Assembly (NCBI GenBank): GCA_022822245.1
Contig: JAJECB010000450.1
Coordinates: 1 to 26,989 of the forward strand
DNA length: 26,989 bases
Direction of reading: 5' to 3'
Source: Gammaproteobacteria bacterium
GTDB taxonomy: Bacteria; Pseudomonadota; Gammaproteobacteria; HK1
Shown: in pieces, positions 1 to 7,259 of the stretch
Layout: each line of letters starts with the position of its first letter
Numbering within the stretch: position 1 is the stretch's first letter
Translations under genes and position numbers: made by a program
Notes under the pieces: generated by a model
What the model was told of the DNA's origin: nothing
The model's database searches: none
What the model saw: only the letters and a program-made list of their open reading frames with translations

Positions 1-319
1 GCCCGGTGTGGAGCTTCTTCCCCGCCTCGCCAATCCGCCCGGTGAGCGCGGCCTCGATGTTCATGTGGACGTCCTCGAGCGACGAGGACCACTCGAAGCG
101 GCCGGCGTCGATGTCCGACTCGATCCCGCGAAGGCCGGCCACGATCGCGTCGCGCTCGTCGCCGTCGAGCACCCCGACCTCGGCGAGCATGGTGGCGTGG
201 GCGACGGAGCCCGCGATGTCCTGCCGGTAGAGCCGCCGGTCGAAGTCGACCGATGCCGTGAACGCTTCCACCGTGGCGTCGGTCGGCTCGGTGAACCGGC
301 CTCCCCACAACTTCGCCAC
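1..319 (-). CDS. argH: Argininosuccinate lyase, N-terminal part (runs off the left edge)
   Basis: Cytosolic enzyme of the last step of arginine synthesis, splitting argininosuccinate into arginine and fumarate. About 106 N-terminal residues are visible. They begin V-A-K-LWGGRF, the family's usual opening, and reach [14 protein letters not shown] and [12 protein letters not shown], the conserved region just before the ARSRND block, so the cut lies inside domain 1. I chose the GTG at 319 because it puts LWGGRF at residue 4, as in most ArgH proteins, and because GGGGAGAG lies a short distance upstream. No damage is seen in the visible part. The gene is divergent from another member of the same enzyme superfamily, with a short inverted-repeat element between them. 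The product call is safe; the GTG start is probable. Confidence 0.93.
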   Translation of the reverse strand, partial: MAKLWGGRFTEPTDATVEAFTASVDFDRRLYRQDIAGSVAHATMLAEVGVLDGDERDAIVAGLRGIESDIDAGRFEWSSSLEDVHMNIEAALTGRIGEAGKKLHTG

Positions 320-362
320 CCTCGATGCTCTCCCCGCGCGGTTCTGCGACAGTATAGCGAGG

Positions 363-525
363 CCGGAAATCTCACCAACTCTCTGCTGCGAGCGCCGATC
401 CATCCGCTGTGACGGGCCGTACTCCCTCAAGCCGCTTCGACAGCGCGCATGCGCTCTTTCGGTCCGTGCGGCCCGCCACCGCAGCGTCTCGGCGCGCTCG
501 CGACGAAAGTTGGTGAGATTTCCGG
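363..525. mobile_element. MITE-like element with perfect 18-bp terminal inverted repeats
   Basis: CCGGAAATCTCACCAACT at 363-380 is matched exactly by its reverse complement at 508-525, bounding a 163-bp segment with no convincing gene. A related pair of ends occurs at 20860-20942, so this is a repeated element and not a chance palindrome. The interior holds smaller inverted motifs, such as GCGCGCATGCGC. No target-site duplication is obvious, and no transposase is in the window to assign a family. It could be a non-autonomous insertion-sequence derivative or a large extragenic palindromic repeat. It fills most of the gap between the divergent starts of argH and the lyase-family gene. Confidence 0.72.
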
Positions 526-563
526 GCCGGGCGTCGCGGGCAGAAAGCGAGGAGCCACCGGAC

Positions 564-1922
564 ATGACGACGAGCCACCGCACGACGAGCCACATCACCG
601 ATTCGCGCCTCTACGGCGCCACCTTCGCGTCGCCCGGGGTCGCGGCCGTGTTCTCCGACCGGAACCGTGTCCAGAAGTGGTTCGACATCGAGGCCGCCCT
701 CGCGCTCGCCCAGGCGGAGCTCGGGATCATTCCCGAGGACGCGGCCGACGAGATCGCCGGGAAGGCCGACGCGGCGCTCGTCGACCTCGACGCGATCGGC
801 CGCGAGATCGCTTCCACCGCCCATCCGCTCGTGCCCGCGATCCGGGCCCTGGCCGCCCTCTGCGACGGCGATGCCGGCGAGTACGTCCACTACGGGGCCA
901 CCACCCAGGACATCGTCGACACCGGCATGGTCCTCATGGTGCGCGAGGCGTGGCCGCTCCTCCTTGCCGATCTCCGCGCCATCCGCGAACGGCTCGCCGC
1001 CGAGGCGCGCGCTCACCGCGACACCCTGATGGTCGGGCGGACCCATGGCCAGCACGCCCTTCCCGTCACGTTCGGCTACAAGCTCGCGGTGTGGGTCGAC
1101 GAGATCGACCGGCATCTCGACCGGTTCGCGGAAGCCGAGCCGCGGATCTTCGTCGGCAACATCACCGGCGCGGTCGGCACCATGGCATCCTTCGGGCCGA
1201 ACGGGCTCGAGATGCAGCGCCGGGCGCTCTCGCGCCTCGGTCTCGGGACCCCTCGCATCTGCTGGCACTCGGCCCGCGACCGGGTGGCCGAGATGGCGTG
1301 GCTGCTCGTGCAGGTGGCGGGCACCCTTGGGAAAATCGCCAACGAGATCTATAATTTGCAGCGATCTGAAATCAGCGAGGTGCACGAGCCATTTCACCCC
1401 GGGAAGGTCGGAAGCAGCACGATGCCGCACAAGCGCAACCCCGCGAGCACCGAGCTTGCGGTGGCCCTCTGGCGGCTCGTCCGCGGGCTCCTGGTTCCCC
1501 TCACCGATGCGCTCTACCAGGAACACGAACGCGACGCCTCGGCGCTCCGGGTGGAGCTCGCCGCGGTTCCCGAGCTCGTGGTCTACTGCGGGGCCCTCCT
1601 CGCCCGGATGCGCGCCGTTGTCGAGAACCTCGAGCCGTTCCCCGGGCGAATGCAGGCGAACGCGGACCTCCTCGGCGGCCTCCTGCTGTCCGAACGGGTG
1701 ATGCTCGCCCTCGGTGAAAGGGTCGGCAAGCAGACCGCGCACGAGATCGTCTATGAAGTCGCCATGGCCGCGCAGGAAAAGGGAACCGCGTTCCGCGAGG
1801 AGCTCGCGACGGATCCGCGGGTGGCTCCGCATCTTGGCCGGGAAGCGATCGAGGAGCTGCTCGATCCGGAGCGATACCTCGGGCTCACGGGGCAGATCGT
1901 GGACGAAGTGGCCGGCCGGTAG
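564..1922 (+). CDS. Adenylosuccinate lyase family protein (PurB/PcaB-like)
   Basis: A 452-residue soluble enzyme of the aspartase/fumarase superfamily, which removes fumarate or an equivalent group by beta-elimination. The three conserved blocks are present: [11 protein letters not shown] (about 110-120), [10 protein letters not shown] (158-167, with the catalytic-type His161) and [11 protein letters not shown] (283-293, the flexible signature loop with the catalytic serine). Length fits the family. The [10 protein letters not shown] form and the opening DSRLYG...F resemble the branch containing 3-carboxy-cis,cis-muconate cycloisomerase and PurB-like paralogs as much as classical PurB, so the substrate is left open. 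The reading frame stays open far upstream, but the ATG at 564 has GAGGAG about 9 bases before it and gives a normal N-terminus. An L,D-transpeptidase gene follows 13 bases after the stop, possibly co-transcribed. Confidence 0.88.
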   Translation: MTTSHRTTSHITDSRLYGATFASPGVAAVFSDRNRVQKWFDIEAALALAQAELGIIPEDAADEIAGKADAALVDLDAIGREIASTAHPLVPAIRALAALCDGDAGEYVHYGATTQDIVDTGMVLMVREAWPLLLADLRAIRERLAAEARAHRDTLMVGRTHGQHALPVTFGYKLAVWVDEIDRHLDRFAEAEPRIFVGNITGAVGTMASFGPNGLEMQRRALSRLGLGTPRICWHSARDRVAEMAWLLVQVAGTLGKIANEIYNLQRSEISEVHEPFHPGKVGSSTMPHKRNPASTELAVALWRLVRGLLVPLTDALYQEHERDASALRVELAAVPELVVYCGALLARMRAVVENLEPFPGRMQANADLLGGLLLSERVMLALGERVGKQTAHEIVYEVAMAAQEKGTAFREELATDPRVAPHLGREAIEELLDPERYLGLTGQIVDEVAGR

Positions 1923-1935
1923 CTATCCTTCGCAA

Positions 1936-2946
1936 ATGAAAACTCATCAAGCGTCTCAGGCGGGCGGACGGCCCGCGATGCGGTGGGCGGCATCGCGCCT
2001 CCTCGGCGCCGCCGCGGCAGCCGCCGTTGCGGCGACGGTCCCGACCGCTCTTGCCTCCAGCGGGGTGTGGCGGCTCGATGCCGAGGGCTCGGTCGTCGGC
2101 CGCACCCAAGCCTTCGCCGCCTCGTACGACGACACCCTGCTCGACATCGCGCGCCGCTTCGGGATGGGGATCTCGGAGATGCAGCTCGCCAACCCCGAAG
2201 TCGACATGTGGCTCCCCGGCGACGGGACCACGATCCGGCTTCCCTCGAGGTTCGTTCTCCCGGCGGGGCCTCGCTCGGGCCTCGTAATCAACGTCCCCGA
2301 GATGCGCATCTACTACTACCCGAAGGGCGAGCCGTTCGTCCATACGTGGCCCATCAGCATCGGACGGGTCGGGTGGGAGACGCCCCTCGGAAAGACCCGC
2401 ATCGTTCGCAAGGCGGTCCGCCCGACCTGGACCCCGCCCGAGTCGATCCGGGAGGAGTACGCGGAGCGAGGAGAGCCGCTGCCGCGCGTGGTCCGGCCCG
2501 GTCCGGACAACCCGCTCGGCTCCCATGCACTGTACCTGGGGCTTCCGGAATACCTCATCCATGGAACCAACCGGCCCTACAGCATCGGCATGCGGGTCAG
2601 CCACGGATGCGTGCGCATGTACCCGGAGCACATCGTCGAGCTGTACGGGCTGGCGAGGTCCGGCACGCCCGTCACTCTCGTGGACCAGGGCGTCAAGGCC
2701 GGATGGGCCGGAGACGAGCTCTATATCGAGGTGCACCCGGAGCTCGACGTTCCGGCGGAAGAGTCGCGTCCCACGATGACCGACGCGGTCACGTCGATCA
2801 TCGCGGCAACGCCGGAGGGAAGCCCACCGGCCAAGGTGGACTGGAAGCGGGTCGAGGAGGCGCTCGCCACCGCGAACGGAATTCCCGTCGCGGTGGGGAG
2901 CCGGCAAACGCCCCGGCCATCCGTCGGAGACAGCTCCTCCGGATGA
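1936..2946 (+). CDS. L,D-transpeptidase (YkuD/ErfK-YbiS family) with LysM-like domain
   Basis: A 336-residue exported cell-wall enzyme. Proteins of this family make 3-3 peptidoglycan cross-links or attach Lpp-type lipoproteins to peptidoglycan. The N-terminus has a positively charged stretch and an Ala-rich hydrophobic segment (about 20-38) ending ALASS, a likely Sec signal. Residues 58-102 look like a LysM module (DDTLLDIARRFG...LPGDGTTIRLP). The YkuD domain spans about 115-250 with the catalytic pattern HGTN (His209) and SHGCVRM (nucleophile Cys225). A Pro/Ser-rich tail follows. The ATG at 1936 is used; the ATG at 1978 would shorten the signal n-region and is also possible. It converges on a gene for an Lpp-like lipoprotein, the natural substrate of ErfK/YbiS-type members, so the two may be functional partners (inference). 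Confidence 0.9.
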   Translation: MKTHQASQAGGRPAMRWAASRLLGAAAAAAVAATVPTALASSGVWRLDAEGSVVGRTQAFAASYDDTLLDIARRFGMGISEMQLANPEVDMWLPGDGTTIRLPSRFVLPAGPRSGLVINVPEMRIYYYPKGEPFVHTWPISIGRVGWETPLGKTRIVRKAVRPTWTPPESIREEYAERGEPLPRVVRPGPDNPLGSHALYLGLPEYLIHGTNRPYSIGMRVSHGCVRMYPEHIVELYGLARSGTPVTLVDQGVKAGWAGDELYIEVHPELDVPAEESRPTMTDAVTSIIAATPEGSPPAKVDWKRVEEALATANGIPVAVGSRQTPRPSVGDSSSG

Positions 2947-2957
2947 CCGGGCCGTCG

Positions 2958-2981
2958 GTCGATGACTACTTCATCATCGAC
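2958..2981 (+). terminator. Hairpin after the L,D-transpeptidase gene
   Basis: GTCGATGA at 2958-2965 and TCATCGAC at 2974-2981 form a perfect 8-bp stem with an 8-base loop, followed on the plus strand by TTCTT. It starts 11 bases after the transpeptidase stop and overlaps the last codons and stop of the convergent lipoprotein gene. The T-run is short, so termination strength is uncertain. Confidence 0.45.
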
Positions 2982-3277
2982 TTCTTGAACATGCGCTCGA
3001 TCTTCTCGCTGTTCGCGGCGCAGCAGGCCTGCGCCTCGCGGGCGGCGCTGAGGGCGCGATTCGCGGTACGGGAAGCCTGACCGGCTTCGTCCCGAGCCGC
3101 TTCCGCATCCGCCACGGCACCCGACGCGGTATCCTGGGCGGCGGCGGCCTCGCCCCTCAGAGTGTCGAGATCGGCCCGGAGGGCATTCAAATCGTCAGTG
3201 CTGGCGCAGCCCGCGCCAAGCGTCACCACCGCAGCAAGACCTGCGGCGGCGCTCCACTTGCCAACTCTCTTTTTCAC
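2966..3277 (-). CDS. Alanine-zipper outer-membrane lipoprotein (Lpp/OprI-like)
   Basis: A 103-residue lipoprotein precursor. The GTG at 3277 is chosen because AAGGAG lies 6 bases upstream and it gives a clean signal: VKKRVGKW, a hydrophobic core, then a lipobox LGAGC with Cys24 as the lipidated residue. The mature part is a heptad-type Ala/Asp/Leu coiled coil (STDDLNALRADLDTLRGE onward) rich in Ala, followed by AREAQACCAANSEKIERMFKKSMMK-type residues, the ending seen in gammaproteobacterial OprI/Lpp relatives. The C-terminal Lys could serve for peptidoglycan attachment. The family braces the outer membrane to the cell wall. An adjacent cysteine pair (CC) near the C-terminus is unusual for E. 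coli Lpp but common in this subfamily as I recall it. The gene converges on an L,D-transpeptidase gene, a plausible attaching enzyme. Confidence 0.85.
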   Translation of the reverse strand: MKKRVGKWSAAAGLAAVVTLGAGCASTDDLNALRADLDTLRGEAAAAQDTASGAVADAEAARDEAGQASRTANRALSAAREAQACCAANSEKIERMFKKSMMK

Positions 3278-3437
3278 GCAAGACTCCTTTTGGTACCTTG
3301 GGAGTGAAGGGCGCCGGTCGTCCGGCTTCTTACGGTCGCGGATCCCTGTCTCCGGCCCCGCGTATACTAACATCGTCAACACGCGCTGACACCGGCCGGC
3401 GCTCCATGCACGACCCGCGCTAGCGAATTATCCGCGC

Positions 3438-5810
3438 ATGTCCAAACCCTCATCTTCCTCGCCCGCGGGCGGACCGGCGGCCGCGAAGAACTCCGCGGGA
3501 ACGGGAGGAACGCTCCTCGCGATCATCGGCTGGCTCGCCTTCCTCTGCGGCGTTGCCGTTCTCGCCCTCGCCGCGGTGGTTCGCCACGAACACGAGATCG
3601 AGGCCGACCGTCGATACGCCCTCGCCGGCGAGCAGCGAAGCGTCGCGCGGGCGGCCGCGACCCTGGCGAAGAACCTCGCCGGAAGGTCGGTTCCCGCCGC
3701 CTCGCCCACCTCCCTCGCCTCGACCGCCTCAACCGCCTCGACCGCGTCGACCCCCTCTGCCGCCACCCCCTCCGACTCCGGCGTTGCCGCGCTGCGCACC
3801 CGCTCGCTGGAGCTCATCGCCCGCATTCCCCCTGAACCGGACGCCCGTCTCCAGTCCGAACGGACGCTGCAGGCCGAGTGGACCCGCCTCGCCGCGGGGA
3901 TCGACTCCCTTCAGGGCGAATGGTCGCGGATCGTCGATTTCCGGTCAGAGCTCGAGGCGCTTCGGGGGGCGGGCGAGGCTCTCCGGGAGAGCTCGGAGCG
4001 GGTCGCCGACGCCCTTTCCGGCCGCGACGGGGAGATGCTCGGCGAGGTGGAGGCCCTGACCCTCGCCGCGCGACGATTCGCCGAAGTGGTCGGCCGGGCC
4101 AGCCTCGCGGAACCGGCCCGCCTCGATCGCGCGCGGGAGGCGCTGGACGTCCTTCGGCAGGTGCGGGGAGCGCTTGCGGCGGAGATTGCCCGTACGCCCT
4201 CCTTCACGGCCTCGCGGGTGGGACTCGCTCCCACCCTGCATGTCCGGCTCACGGACCTCGACGCACGGTTCGATGCCGCCGCGGAGCGATTGGACGCCGC
4301 CCGGAGACTGGCCCGAACCCTCGAATCGGCGTCGGCCGAGGTCGGACACGTTGCCGAGGGCAGCGCACGCGTGCTTGCGCTGCTGCCCCGTTTCGAGGCA
4401 CGCACCCGGCGGAAACCGGAAGTCCTCGGGGCTTCGCTCGACGCGTGGCTCCTCCGGTCCGCGGCGCTCGCCCTCGCCGGATTGCTCGCGCTCTTCTGGT
4501 GGCGCCAGCGGCTCCTCCGGGCCACGGCGGCCGGTCTCGACCGAGCCTGGGGAGAAGCGGCGGAATCGGACTGGCGCGCCCGAGGCCTCGTTCTCGACCT
4601 CCTGCGGACCATCCATTCCCTCGATCGCCGCCCCGCGGAACCGGCCCCGGTGGACGGCGAGGACCTCGAAGGGAGCGTGCGCGAAGCGAAGGCATCCCTT
4701 CCCCGGATCGTCGCGCACCGTTCGCAGTTGGCGGCCGCCCTCCTTTCGGCCCGGGGTCCCCTCGAAAAGCGGCTCTCCGCGGCCCGCGATTCGGTGCTGG
4801 CGCACCTGGGCCCGAACCCCGGCGAGCTCGACACCGCCCCGCTGCTGGAGGTCGAGGCAACCTTCCGCGAATGCACCCTGTTCGCCATGTCGGCCCTCGC
4901 CCGGGAGCTCCGGGCCGCCGCGTCGGGAGACGCGACTCGCCGGGAGGAGGCGGTCGAGGAGGCGGCGACTCGGGCGCCAGCCCGGGTCGCGAACGGAGCG
5001 GAGACGCTCCAAGGCATCGTCGCCCGCGGGTTCGACATCCTTGAATGGAGCCTGGAACGGGTGCTGGCGGGAGAGGAAGAGGAGCGCGTCGCCCTCATCT
5101 TCCTCCTCGACGACCTGCGGGTGGTACGGGGGAAGGCGACGTTCTCCTCCTCCCTCGACTTCGACCCCGATCTCGCGCGCCGGCCGGAGATCGGTCCGCC
5201 GGGGACGGAACCGCCCGAGGCGGGACCGGGGGAGACGGCAGCGAGCGACGGGCCGGTCCTCCGGTCCGACGCGGCCCGCATGCTCCCCTCGTTCCGGAAG
5301 GGGCTCGCGGAGTGGACGGAAGGCGAGGGGGACGGTGCCTCGGCGGCGATGCTCGTGCGCGGCAGCGTGTCGGTGCTCGCGCGCGCCGCGGAGGAGGAGA
5401 GGTCGCCCGCCCGTACCTTCTGGCATGTCGCGGCCGCGTTCTGCACCGGGCTCTGCGAACGCGCCATCCCCGACGGGCCCGCGACGGGCCGCATCATGAA
5501 CGAAGTGGCGCGCGCGTTCGAAGAGACCGCCGGAGGCGAGGAAACGCCGCAACCGCCCGATCGATTGCTCCGGGATCTGCTCATCTACATCGCGTTGGCC
5601 GAGAGCGACCACGAGGACCTCGAGGAGGTGCGGGCGGCCTTCGGGCTCGACCGGTATCCGCTCGCGGTTCCGGAGTGGCCGCCGGGCGAGAAGGGCCCGG
5701 CGGAAGGGGAGGGGGAGGGCGACGTCTCGATGGAGATCATCCAGCAGCTCGAGGGGATCCGGGCCGCCCTCGACCGCATCAACAGCCCACCCGAAAACCC
5801 CTTGCGCTAA
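3438..5810 (+). CDS. Membrane protein with PilJ-like sensor region and ChpA/FimL-like C-terminal region
   Basis: A 790-residue protein I do not recognise as a named family. Visible layout: cytoplasmic start; TM1 at 25-47; GEQRSVARAAATLAKNL (64-80), which resembles the QRMLSQRIAK opening of PilJ-type domains; a low-complexity AST repeat (94-105); a long helical, probably periplasmic region with a second PilJ-like W-containing helix (about 138-165); TM2 at 337-356; a helical cytoplasmic part; an acidic Pro/Gly linker (585-605); and a terminal domain (606-740) with FWHVAAAF and LLRDLLIYIALAE, which resembles the repeated N-terminal domain of ChpA/PilL and FimL. No HAMP or methyl-accepting signalling domain is seen. 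Role in pilus or twitching signalling is inference. No clear Shine-Dalgarno precedes the ATG. The stop codon overlaps that of convergent rsmE. Confidence 0.6.
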   Translation: MSKPSSSSPAGGPAAAKNSAGTGGTLLAIIGWLAFLCGVAVLALAAVVRHEHEIEADRRYALAGEQRSVARAAATLAKNLAGRSVPAASPTSLASTASTASTASTPSAATPSDSGVAALRTRSLELIARIPPEPDARLQSERTLQAEWTRLAAGIDSLQGEWSRIVDFRSELEALRGAGEALRESSERVADALSGRDGEMLGEVEALTLAARRFAEVVGRASLAEPARLDRAREALDVLRQVRGALAAEIARTPSFTASRVGLAPTLHVRLTDLDARFDAAAERLDAARRLARTLESASAEVGHVAEGSARVLALLPRFEARTRRKPEVLGASLDAWLLRSAALALAGLLALFWWRQRLLRATAAGLDRAWGEAAESDWRARGLVLDLLRTIHSLDRRPAEPAPVDGEDLEGSVREAKASLPRIVAHRSQLAAALLSARGPLEKRLSAARDSVLAHLGPNPGELDTAPLLEVEATFRECTLFAMSALARELRAAASGDATRREEAVEEAATRAPARVANGAETLQGIVARGFDILEWSLERVLAGEEEERVALIFLLDDLRVVRGKATFSSSLDFDPDLARRPEIGPPGTEPPEAGPGETAASDGPVLRSDAARMLPSFRKGLAEWTEGEGDGASAAMLVRGSVSVLARAAEEERSPARTFWHVAAAFCTGLCERAIPDGPATGRIMNEVARAFEETAGGEETPQPPDRLLRDLLIYIALAESDHEDLEEVRAAFGLDRYPLAVPEWPPGEKGPAEGEGEGDVSMEIIQQLEGIRAALDRINSPPENPLR
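3717..3752 (+). repeat. Four tandem 9-bp repeats inside the PilJ/FimL-like gene
   Basis: The units GCCTCGACC, GCCTCAACC, GCCTCGACC and GCGTCGACC follow one another directly and encode a run of Ala-Ser-Thr tripeptides just after the first membrane segment. Unit length is a multiple of three, so copy-number change would lengthen or shorten a linker without breaking the frame. Confidence 0.85.
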
Positions 5811-6562
5811 CCGGGACCGAGATCGCCCCACAGGAGCTGGGCGGCGGCGACGGCCGCGATCGCCGCGGTCTCGGTGCGCATGACCCGGGGACCGAGTCGA
5901 GCCGGGACGAAACCGCTCGCGTCCGCCCGCTCCGCCTCGCGGGGGTCGAGCCCTCCTTCCGGCCCGACGAGAAGAGTGAGCGGCAACCCGGGAGCAGGCA
6001 GAGAGGCGAACGGTCGACCGCTGCCGCCCGCGAGCCGGATCCCGGTTCCCTCGCGCGGCCTCCGAGCGAGCCACTCCTCGAGGGGTTGCGGCGATTCGAA
6101 GGCCGGTACGCGGTTCCGGCCGCACTGCTCGCACGCCCCTTCCGCGATGCGGCGCCATCGCACGAGCCGGTCTCCCGCCTTGCGGGGCTCCGGGCGCACC
6201 ACGCCGCGCACCGTCCAGAGCGGGACGAACCGGGCGACCCCGAGCTCCACGCTCTTCTGGATCGCGAGATCCATGCGGTCCCCCCGGCTGACGCCGAGCG
6301 CGAGAACGATGGGAAGGGCTGACTCGGGAAGCCCGGAGAGCGGCTCGACGAGCTCGACCTCGACATCGCCGCGGCGCGCCGAGACCGCCAGCTTCGCCCG
6401 ATACTCTCCGCCGCGCCCGTCGAAGACCCGAATCGGCGCACCCGCCTTCAGTCGGAGGACGGCGGCGGCGTGGCGGGAGGCGTCCGAACCGAGCACGACC
6501 CGCCGGTCGCCGGAGAAGTGACGGGCGAGGTCGGCATCGACGAGGAACCGGGGCTCGCGCAT
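5807..6562 (-). CDS. rsmE: 16S rRNA (uracil-1498-N3) methyltransferase
   Basis: A 251-residue SPOUT-class methyltransferase that modifies U1498 of 16S rRNA in the 30S subunit. It begins MREPRFLVD. An N-terminal PUA-like part (HAAAVLRLKAGAPIRVFDGRGGEY) is followed by the catalytic part with KSVELGV, the LTLLVGPEGGLDPREAE knot motif and LGPRVMRTETAAIAA near the C-terminus, all diagnostic for RsmE. Length is normal. The ATG at 6562 fits the family start; the frame is open further upstream but gives only a non-family Arg-rich extension. The gene converges on the PilJ/FimL-like gene and their stop codons overlap at 5807-5810. It is divergent from dsbB with 74 bases between the starts. Confidence 0.95.
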   Translation of the reverse strand: MREPRFLVDADLARHFSGDRRVVLGSDASRHAAAVLRLKAGAPIRVFDGRGGEYRAKLAVSARRGDVEVELVEPLSGLPESALPIVLALGVSRGDRMDLAIQKSVELGVARFVPLWTVRGVVRPEPRKAGDRLVRWRRIAEGACEQCGRNRVPAFESPQPLEEWLARRPREGTGIRLAGGSGRPFASLPAPGLPLTLLVGPEGGLDPREAERADASGFVPARLGPRVMRTETAAIAAVAAAQLLWGDLGPG

Positions 6563-6636
6563 CGTTCCAGTTTGGCAGAACGCCGTCCGGAACACCCGAC
6601 CGTCGGCCCCTTCCGGCGAAATTCTCGGACCGGGAA

Positions 6637-7182
6637 ATGCGAACCAACCCCCGTTATACTCCGGATGTGCCTTCCACGTGGATCGTGAATGCGGGCGGTG
6701 CGCTCGTCTGCATGCTACTCCTCGGTTACGGGTATTTTCTGGAGTACGCCGAGGGGCTTGCACCCTGCCCGCTCTGCGTGCTCCAGCGGATCGCGTTCGC
6801 CCTGCTCGCGGTGGTGCTGCTCGCCGCGGCATTCCATCGCCCGCGGAGCCGGGGCGGCGGGCGCGCCTACGGAATCATCGCTGGGCTTTTCGCGGCGACC
6901 GGCGCGGGAATCGCCGGATGGCACATCCACCTGCAGAACCTCCCGCCGGGAGCGGCGCCGGAGTGCGGCCCGGGCCTCGAGTACATGCTGAACGCGTTTC
7001 CCATCGGAGAGGCCATCAAGATGATCTTCACCGGCTCCGGGGAATGCGCGGAAGTCTCCTGGTCCTTTCTCTACCTCAGCATCCCGGGCTGGGCCCTCCT
7101 GTGGTTCGTCGTCCTCGGGGCAGCGGGCCTCGCCAACAACTTCCGGACCCCGCCGGGGTATCAGCCCCGGCTGTTCGACTGA
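6637..7182 (+). CDS. dsbB: Disulfide bond formation protein B
   Basis: A 181-residue inner-membrane quinone reductase that re-oxidises periplasmic DsbA. Four membrane segments are visible (about 15-34, 46-66, 76-96, 146-167). The first periplasmic loop has the CPLC redox motif (Cys44, Cys47) followed by QR, the usual quinone-site arginine neighbourhood. The second loop holds the other cysteine pair, Cys110 and Cys137. The ATG at 6637 is listed; an in-frame GTG at 6667 would remove ten polar residues and is also plausible, since TATACT (6655-6660), a -10-like hexamer, lies between the two candidates. No dsbA is in the window. Confidence 0.94.
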   Translation: MRTNPRYTPDVPSTWIVNAGGALVCMLLLGYGYFLEYAEGLAPCPLCVLQRIAFALLAVVLLAAAFHRPRSRGGGRAYGIIAGLFAATGAGIAGWHIHLQNLPPGAAPECGPGLEYMLNAFPIGEAIKMIFTGSGECAEVSWSFLYLSIPGWALLWFVVLGAAGLANNFRTPPGYQPRLFD

Positions 7183-7259
7183 CGCGCCGCGCCCGGGAGA
7201 CGCCACTCCGGAACCACTCGCCGAACGGCCGGCGCTGCCACGCGCCCGATCCGAGAGCC

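Noticed and set aside
372..1832. A 486-codon open frame on the minus strand opposite the lyase-family gene, and many similar long antisense frames elsewhere
   Set aside because: In DNA this GC-rich stop codons are rare in unused frames. The translations are Arg/Pro/Gly-rich without motifs, while the opposite frames carry clear conserved families.
3340..3368. Plus-strand promoter at TATACT (3363-3368) for the PilJ/FimL-like gene
   Set aside because: The -10-like hexamer is good, but the correctly spaced upstream hexamer GGATCC does not resemble a -35 box.
3438..5810. HemX (uroporphyrinogen methyltransferase-like) identity
   Set aside because: HemX proteins often lie near argH and have one N-terminal membrane segment with coiled coil. 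This protein is about twice as long, has a second membrane segment and a FimL/ChpA-like end, and no hem genes are adjacent.
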